Below, piece after piece: positions 7,165 to 12,720 of a DNA stretch of 12,720 nucleotides; positions within the stretch are counted from its first letter, which is position 1, and the number at the start of each line of letters is the position of its first letter. The notes below the pieces were generated by a model that was given only the letters and a program-made list of their open reading frames with translations, searched no databases and was not told the origin of the DNA. Source of the DNA: Candidatus Competibacteraceae bacterium. GTDB lineage: Bacteria; Pseudomonadota; Gammaproteobacteria; Competibacterales; Competibacteraceae. The stretch spans positions 714 through 13,433 of the forward strand of contig DPWB01000275.1 of assembly GCA_003527885.1 (NCBI GenBank), in the 5' to 3' direction. The position numbers and the translations under genes were made by a program.

Positions 7165-7236
7165 GGCGGTTTCGGTCGGATCGGTTGCAAAAACCGCCAA
7201 TCCGCCGAAACTCCCGTTTCGCGAACAGTCTACAAT
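7165..7236 (+). promoter_or_regulatory. Inverted repeats and candidate -10 upstream of the response regulator
   Basis: Two inverted repeats are visible: GGCGGTTT at 7165-7172 with AAACCGCC at 7191-7198, and CGAAAC at 7206-7211 with GTTTCG at 7216-7221. A TACAAT at 7231-7236 could be the -10 box of the regulator gene, 28 bases before its ATG. No clear -35 box accompanies it. Neither repeat has a T-tract, so they are not intrinsic terminators; operator or leader structure are the alternatives. Confidence 0.3.
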
Positions 7237-7264
7237 CGCACCAGTTTCAAGGCGACTTCAAGGT

Positions 7265-7975
7265 ATGAACGACCACCTTCTGATCGTGGACGACGATCCC
7301 GAACTGCGTCAACTGCTGGCCGACTATCTGGGCCGCAACGGTTTCCGAGTGAGCGGTGCGGCCGACGGGCGCGGACTGTGGGCGGCGCTGGAACAGGGAT
7401 CGGTGGATATGGTCATCCTCGATGTGATGCTGCCCGGTGATGACGGCTTGGTGCTGTGTCGCAACCTGCGCGCCCGCTCGCCGGTCCCCATCATCATGCT
7501 GACGGCGCGCGGCGACGACACCGACCGCATCGTCGGTCTAGAAATGGGTGCCGACGACTATCTGCCCAAGCCGTTCAACCCGCGCGAGTTGCTGGCGCGG
7601 ATCAACAGTATTTTGCGCCGCGCCCGCAGCGCGCCCGCCGAACCGGGCGAGACCCGGCGCTTCCATTTCGCCGGCTGGACGCTGGATGTGGACGCCCGCC
7701 AGCTCGTCGCGCCCGATGGGGTGCTGGTCCCGCTCGGCTCCAGCGAATACCGGCTGCTGCGGGTGTTTCTGGAACACCCGCAGCGGGTGCTGAACCGCGA
7801 TCAGTTATTGGATTTGACCCAAGGTCGCGAGGCTGCTCCCTTCGACCGCAGCATCGACGTGCAGGTCAGCCGGCTGCGGCGGCGCTTGCGCGACGATTCC
7901 CGCGAGGCGGCCCTCATCAAGACCGTGCGCAACGAAGGCTATCTGCTGGCGGCCCACGTCAGCCGGGAGCGTTGA
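7265..7975 (+). CDS. OmpR-family two-component response regulator
   Basis: The protein has 236 residues. The receiver domain covers about 3-115: acidic pocket VDDD (Asp9-Asp11), phosphoacceptor Asp53 in ILDVMLPG, Thr80 (MLTARG) and Lys102 (LPKPFNP). A winged-helix DNA-binding domain covers about 134-232, with DRSIDVQVSRLRRRL in the recognition-helix region and a C-terminal NEGYLL hairpin. Short motifs such as DRIVGLEMGADDYLPKPF resemble OmpR more than CpxR, although PFDRSID is also seen in CpxR. ATG at 7265 was chosen because the receiver fold starts there; AAGG at 7249-7252 lies 12 bases upstream and another AAGG sits very close to the ATG. The stop overlaps the kinase start (TGATG), so the two are translationally coupled. 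Probable targets include its own operon and the divergent Spy-like gene. Confidence 0.94.
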   Translation: MNDHLLIVDDDPELRQLLADYLGRNGFRVSGAADGRGLWAALEQGSVDMVILDVMLPGDDGLVLCRNLRARSPVPIIMLTARGDDTDRIVGLEMGADDYLPKPFNPRELLARINSILRRARSAPAEPGETRRFHFAGWTLDVDARQLVAPDGVLVPLGSSEYRLLRVFLEHPQRVLNRDQLLDLTQGREAAPFDRSIDVQVSRLRRRLRDDSREAALIKTVRNEGYLLAAHVSRER

Positions 7976-9393
7976 TGCACGGGTTGCCGCGATCGCTGTT
8001 CGGTCGCCTGCTGCTGTTTTTGGCGGGTGGGCTGATTATCGCTCAATTGCTGAGCGCGGCGATCCTGCTCAAGGACCGCGACCAAGCGCTGTACCATGCC
8101 ATCGGCGGCCATGTCGCCCAGCGCATTGCAGCCATCGTCAACCTGCTCGATACGCTGGCTGAAAGCGAGCGCCAGCGGCTGGTCACCGCGCTGGATTTGC
8201 CGCCCACTCGGATCAGCCTCGAAATTCCTTGGGAGCAGACGGCGGAGCCAGACGAACGCTATCACACGGCGCTGTTCCGCGCGTTGTTGCAGCGTCAGTT
8301 GGGCGCGGATCGGACTTTTCAACTGGAAATCAACGACGAATTGCCGCCGCCACCGCCACCGCAGGACCGGCCGCACTGGCTGAACCCGGATCGGTCGCCC
8401 GCGTGGCGAGGTCGGACCGACCGCCCGCCGCGCTGGCGGATGCAAGCCATGATGCTGGGCTTGCGCAATTTCGTGGTGCAGGTGCGCTTGCGCGACGGCG
8501 CGACGGTGACCTTTCAGCAGGTATTGCCGGAGGAGGTGATCGCTTGGCCGGGCCGCTTGTTGTTGATCTTGTCGGTATTGCTGGTCTCGGTGGCGATCCT
8601 GGCGGGTTTGGCGGTACGGGCGCTCACCCGGCCGCTCGCCGTGCTGGCCGATGCCGCCGCCGAACTCGGCCGCGATATCCGCCGGCCACCGCTGGACGAG
8701 GGCGGGCCGCTGGAAGTCCAGCGCGCCGCTCGCGCTTTCAACACCATGCAGGAACGGCTGATCCGCTATATCGAAGACCGCAACCGTATTCTCGCCGCCG
8801 TCTCGCACGATCTCAAGACGCCCATCACCCGGCTGCGGCTACGCGCGGAACTGTTGGACGACGCGCCGCTGCGGGAGAAATTTCTGGCCGATCTGGACGA
8901 CATGCAGCGAATGGCGCAAACCTCACTGGATTTCTTGCGTGGCGGCGAGGACAGCGAACCGCTCGCGCCGGTCGATCTGAACGCCTTGCTGGAATCGCTC
9001 CAGGAGGACGCCGAAGACACCGGCCATGCCATCCGCATCGACGGCGCGGCCGACCAGCCGCTGCGCTGCCGGCCGCTGGCCTTGAAGCGCTGTCTGGCCA
9101 ATCTGCTGGACAATGCCTTGAAATACGGCCAGCACGCCGAGATCGCCGTGCGGGATACGCCGGCGCGGGTGGCGCTGCTGGTTCGCGATCAAGGTCCCGG
9201 CCTTCCAGAAACGGAACTGGAACGGGTGTTCGAACCGTTTTATCGGTTGGAAAGTTCGCGCAGCCGCGACACTGGCGGTACCGGCCTGGGCTTGAGCATC
9301 GCCCGCAACATCGCCCGCGCCCACGGCGGTGAACTGAGCCTGCGCAACCGTTCGCAAGGCGGGTTGGAAGCGAGAGTGGAGCTTCCGCGCTGA
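7975..9393 (+). CDS. EnvZ-type sensor histidine kinase
   Basis: The protein has 472 residues. TM1 lies at about 11-32, a periplasmic sensor at about 33-190 and TM2 at about 194-216. A HAMP linker follows (ALTRPLAVLADAAAELG), then the dimerisation/phosphoacceptor helix with His278 (AVSHDLKTPITRLRL). The ATPase domain has an N box at Asn380 (LLDNALKYG), a G1 box at 405-409 (DQGPG) and a G2 box near 433-441 (TGGTGLGLS). The SHDL motif is typical of the EnvZ group. The periplasmic part has a run of six prolines at about 124-129 followed by a Trp/Arg/Asp/Pro-rich stretch, unusual and of unknown use. The start overlaps the regulator stop by one base, so expression is coupled. The gene ends one base before the convergent hemF stop. 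The stimulus is unknown; envelope or metal stress is suggested by the Spy-like neighbour. Confidence 0.94.
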   Translation: MHGLPRSLFGRLLLFLAGGLIIAQLLSAAILLKDRDQALYHAIGGHVAQRIAAIVNLLDTLAESERQRLVTALDLPPTRISLEIPWEQTAEPDERYHTALFRALLQRQLGADRTFQLEINDELPPPPPPQDRPHWLNPDRSPAWRGRTDRPPRWRMQAMMLGLRNFVVQVRLRDGATVTFQQVLPEEVIAWPGRLLLILSVLLVSVAILAGLAVRALTRPLAVLADAAAELGRDIRRPPLDEGGPLEVQRAARAFNTMQERLIRYIEDRNRILAAVSHDLKTPITRLRLRAELLDDAPLREKFLADLDDMQRMAQTSLDFLRGGEDSEPLAPVDLNALLESLQEDAEDTGHAIRIDGAADQPLRCRPLALKRCLANLLDNALKYGQHAEIAVRDTPARVALLVRDQGPGLPETELERVFEPFYRLESSRSRDTGGTGLGLSIARNIARAHGGELSLRNRSQGGLEARVELPR

Positions 9394-9394
9394 T

Positions 9395-10487
<1,093 letters not shown>

Positions 10488-10504
10488 CGGGAGAGAGGAG
10501 AGCA

Positions 10505-10532
10505 AGTATAAGGATTTTCCGCTGCCGGGCAA
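10505..10532 (-). promoter_or_regulatory. Sigma70-type promoter of tRNA-Leu
   Basis: On the minus strand, TTGCCC (10527-10532) and TATACT (10505-10510) are separated by 16 bases, close to the TTGACA/TATAAT consensus. Transcription would start about 10 bases before the mature tRNA 5' end at 10487. The region between this promoter and the next gene on the plus strand (to 10721) holds no gene that I can support. Confidence 0.75.
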
Positions 10533-10721
10533 GCGAACTTGTCGTCCGGCCGCCATCATGGCTTGAGCGTTCACTGTGGATAAAGCCGCTCCAGCCGTTG
10601 CACCCATGCCGGAATCCGTCGAGTCCGGTATGATGTCGCGCTCGCTCCCCATAGCCGCCCGCACCCGTCGCGCTGATCCCCAGCGCGCGCCGGAGCGGAC
10701 CAAACTGACGAAATACTCGAC

Positions 10722-11663
10722 ATGTTGACCTCGAAGGCGTTGAAAGCGGAATTGCTCTTGTTGGTGGCGGCCGTTATCTGGGGCTTCGCCTTCGCCGCGC
10801 AACGAGTCGGGATGGACTATGTCGGTCCCTTCACCTATAACGGCGCCCGTTTCGTGCTGGGCGCGCTGGCGCTGTTACCCTTGCTGTGGCTCGGCCGGCG
10901 CGCCGCTTCCCGGCCCCGAGCCAGGAGCAAGCGGGCCATGCTGGGCGGTGGCTTGTTGGCGGGTCTGGTGCTGTTCGCCGGCGCGTCGTTGCAGCAGGTC
11001 GGCATCGTCTACACGACTGCGGGTAAGGCCGGTTTCGTTACCGGTCTGTACGTGGTCATCGTGCCGCTGCTCGGCTTGCTGTGGGGCCAGCGCACGCCGG
11101 GGATGACCTGGGCCGGGGCGGTACTGGCCGCGGTCGGTTTGTATTTGTTGACGGTGACCGATGGGTTTACGCTGGCCGAGGGCGACGGGCTGGTGCTCGT
11201 AGGAGCCTTCTTCTGGGCCGCTCATGTCCTGCTGATCGGCCGGTTGTCGGGCCGGTACGTCGAGCCGGTGTTGCTGGCGTGTCTGCAATTCAGCGTCTGC
11301 GCGGTGCTGAGTCTGATCGTGGCGCTGGCCACCGAGCCGGTCACCCTGCAAGGGTTGGAAGCGGCGGCGCTGCCGATTCTCTACGGCGGCCTGCTGTCGG
11401 TCGGGGTTGCCTACACGTTGCAGGTGGTGGCCCAGCGCGATGCGCCGCCCGCGCACGCCGCCATCATTCTCAGCCTGGAAACCGTGTTCGCGGTGCTGGC
11501 GGGCTGGTTGTGGTTGAACGAGACCTTGACCGAACGCGGCCTGTTCGGCTGCGGGCTGATGTTCGCCGGCATGTTGCTGTCGCAATGGGGGGTGGATCGA
11601 TCCGCGTCCAGCGAAGCGGGCGCGGTTGTCGCCCCGGCGCCGTCCGCCGACAAGCGGGGTTGA
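10722..11663 (+). CDS. EamA/DMT-superfamily inner-membrane transporter
   Basis: The protein has 313 residues and about ten hydrophobic segments, in two EamA repeats (roughly 12-140 and 152-290). The first begins LLLVAAVIWGFAFAAQRVG and includes YNGARFVLGALALLPL. The second begins GDGLVLVGAFFWAAHVLLIG and ends with LSLETVFAVLAGWLWLNE, the usual EamA penultimate-helix motif. Such proteins export or import small metabolites by a drug/metabolite-transporter mechanism; the substrate cannot be read from sequence. A short Arg-rich loop (RRAASRPRARSKR) fits a cytoplasmic location. The C-terminal 25 residues are Ala/Pro-rich and probably disordered. ATG at 10722 lacks a good ribosome binding site; GGAG is more than 20 bases upstream. 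The gene converges with the small zinc-ribbon gene. Confidence 0.93.
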   Translation: MLTSKALKAELLLLVAAVIWGFAFAAQRVGMDYVGPFTYNGARFVLGALALLPLLWLGRRAASRPRARSKRAMLGGGLLAGLVLFAGASLQQVGIVYTTAGKAGFVTGLYVVIVPLLGLLWGQRTPGMTWAGAVLAAVGLYLLTVTDGFTLAEGDGLVLVGAFFWAAHVLLIGRLSGRYVEPVLLACLQFSVCAVLSLIVALATEPVTLQGLEAAALPILYGGLLSVGVAYTLQVVAQRDAPPAHAAIILSLETVFAVLAGWLWLNETLTERGLFGCGLMFAGMLLSQWGVDRSASSEAGAVVAPAPSADKRG

Positions 11664-11694
11664 GCGCCTTTGCGCCGAAGCGGCCGCGAGAACG

Positions 11695-11901
11695 TTAACC
11701 CTGCTCGGGTGGCTTGGGGTATATCCGGTTCTCGGCGGTTGCTTCGCTGGCTTCAGGCCCTTGTTCCGGGACGGGCGGTTGCAGGTCCTGCCGCTCCTCG
11801 AACCAACACCGATAACAGAGACGCAAGCCGTTGTGGCTCAGGAAACCGGCCGGTGGGCCGAAGCGCCCGCACGCATCGCAGATTAAATAGCTGCCGACCA
11901 T
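11695..11901 (-). CDS. Small zinc-ribbon-like protein
   Basis: The gene encodes 68 residues. Two CXXC pairs, Cys8/Cys11 (ICDACG) and Cys29/Cys32 (LCYRCW), are 17 residues apart between the inner cysteines, the spacing of a zinc ribbon or rubredoxin-like knuckle. The C-terminal half is Pro/Glu-rich and probably unstructured. The start is well supported by a full Shine-Dalgarno just upstream. The gene is divergent from the TrmA-like gene (43 bases between starts) and convergent with the EamA gene (31 bases between stops). I do not recognise a named family. A regulatory, DNA- or RNA-binding or scaffold role is possible but not shown. Confidence 0.75.
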   Translation of the reverse strand: MVGSYLICDACGRFGPPAGFLSHNGLRLCYRCWFEERQDLQPPVPEQGPEASEATAENRIYPKPPEQG

Positions 11902-11906
11902 TGCCG

Positions 11907-11913
11907 CCTCCTT
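11907..11913 (-). promoter_or_regulatory. Strong ribosome binding site of the zinc-ribbon gene
   Basis: On the minus strand this reads AAGGAGG with 5 bases to the ATG, a near-perfect match to the anti-Shine-Dalgarno. It decides the start and is the best reason to accept so short a gene. Confidence 0.85.
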
Positions 11914-11944
11914 CTTGGGTTGTCCGCTTTATAGTATCGCCGCC

Positions 11945-12720
11945 ATGTCCGTGATGCCTCATTCGCCGATCGATCCCGCCGTGCAGTTACCGGTCGGGTG
12001 CGAAGCGCGTTGTCCGGGTTGCAGCCACCGGCTGTTGGGCGCGACCGCCAGCGAAATGCAAAAAATGGCCTGGTTGCGGCGACAACTCGCGCCTTGGGCG
12101 GGACGGTTGCAGCCGCTGCAAACCGTCGCCGAAGCGGCGCGTTGGGGCTATCGGCGCAAGGTCTGCCTGTCGGCGGTTTGGAGCGAGGCAGCCGGTTGGC
12201 GGTTCGGTTTGTGGCGGCGCGACGAGCTGATTCCGATTCCCGATTGCCCGGTTCATGCCGGAGCGGTGCGGGCGCTGGTGCGCTGGTTGATGCGGGTTTT
12301 GCCGCCTTATCCGCTGTGTCCTTTGGCCTTCTTGGTTCAATCCGGCGCGCAGGCGACGCTGGTTGTGAAGGCTCATCAGGTCGCGGCGCCCGATTGGTTG
12401 GCCGATGGAGACGGTGAGGAACTGGCGGCCAGCGGGCTGGACGGGTTGTGGTTGCACCGGCACCCGGCGGCCGGCCGACGCTTGTTCGCCCGCAACGGCT
12501 GGCACCTGCTGTGGGGCCAACCGCGTTCGCGGGATGCGTTCGGCTTGCTTTATGGGCCGACCGCTTTTCAGCAATTGATACCGGAACTCTATCGCCGAGC
12601 GCTGGATACGGTCGAGTCTTTTTTAGCGCCGCAAGCGGGCGACAGCCTGGTTGATCTCTATTGCGGAACCGGCGCCAGTCTGGCGCGCTGGAGCGCGCGC
12701 GGCGCGCGGGTGATCGGCGT
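11945..12720 (+). CDS. TrmA/RlmC-like RNA m5U methyltransferase, N-terminal part
   Basis: The frame is open from ATG 11945 to the window edge, about 258 codons without a stop, so the gene is 3'-truncated here. The SAM-binding motif DLYCGTGASL is at 237-246. The preceding GPTAFQQLIPEL resembles the SFFQ-type segment of the RNA m5U methyltransferase family. Cysteines 19, 23 and 26 (CEARCPGC) plus Cys101 (IPDCPVH) match the four-cysteine [4Fe-4S] pattern of RlmC and RlmD. No TRAM domain precedes them, so RlmC is the closer model. The catalytic cysteine and base would lie beyond the window. The target is probably a uridine in 23S rRNA or tRNA, but which is not decidable. There is no clear Shine-Dalgarno; a TATAGT at 11930-11935 lies unusually close to the ATG. 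Confidence 0.85.
   Translation, partial: MSVMPHSPIDPAVQLPVGCEARCPGCSHRLLGATASEMQKMAWLRRQLAPWAGRLQPLQTVAEAARWGYRRKVCLSAVWSEAAGWRFGLWRRDELIPIPDCPVHAGAVRALVRWLMRVLPPYPLCPLAFLVQSGAQATLVVKAHQVAAPDWLADGDGEELAASGLDGLWLHRHPAAGRRLFARNGWHLLWGQPRSRDAFGLLYGPTAFQQLIPELYRRALDTVESFLAPQAGDSLVDLYCGTGASLARWSARGARVIG

Noticed and set aside
7052..7264. Upstream extension of the response regulator by 71 codons
   Set aside because: The receiver domain starts at MNDHLLIVDDD; the extension covers the divergent promoter region and resembles nothing.
8229..9332. Open frame of 367 codons overlapping the kinase gene
   Set aside because: It is a shadow frame of the kinase with Arg/Gly/Ala-rich composition and no recognisable domain.
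10575..10583. Perfect DnaA box (TGTGGATAA)
   Set aside because: It is isolated, with no second box, AT-rich unwinding element or origin-linked genes nearby; one such 9-mer is not surprising by chance in this length.

Overview
The window is a GC-rich stretch of what looks like a gammaproteobacterial chromosome. Support for this is a TrmA/RlmC-type RNA methyltransferase, HemF, ArfB directly behind mfd, a tRNA-Leu with an encoded CCA end, and an OmpR/EnvZ-type pair divergent from a CpxP/Spy-like gene. The genus cannot be fixed from sequence alone. I see no phage, IS, CRISPR or rRNA signal.

Layout. 1-1778 (+): 3' end of mfd, then arfB and a cyclase-family metal hydrolase, closely spaced. 1779-2660: an AT-richer island with one unassigned gene. 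Its protein carries His99 and Cys142 in a DUF4347/CHAT-like (caspase-fold) arrangement, and its 3' end may be frameshifted. 2661-6302 (-): a single uninterrupted glgB of 1213 codons. It contains a full-length branching enzyme (about residue 497 to the end) preceded by a second, truncated and active-site-degenerate GlgB copy. 6418-7039 (-): a Spy/CpxP-like periplasmic protein with its own intrinsic terminator. 7265-9393 (+): response regulator and sensor kinase with overlapping stop and start, divergent from the Spy-like gene, as in the cpxP/cpxRA arrangement. 9395-10354 (-): hemF, converging on the kinase with one base between them. 10402-10487 (-): tRNA-Leu(CAA) with a good sigma70-type promoter. 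10722-11663 (+): EamA-family transporter. 11695-11901 (-): a 68-residue zinc-ribbon protein with a near-perfect ribosome binding site. 11945-12720 (+, runs off the end): a TrmA/RlmC-like RNA m5U methyltransferase.

Functional groups. Mfd and ArfB serve transcription-repair coupling and ribosome rescue. GlgB serves glycogen synthesis. The Spy-like protein, regulator and kinase probably form one envelope-sensing unit. HemF is in haem synthesis. The two most unusual objects are the GlgB with an N-terminal pseudo-enzyme copy and the small caspase-fold-like protein just downstream of its stop codon. These two genes converge, so they are not an operon.
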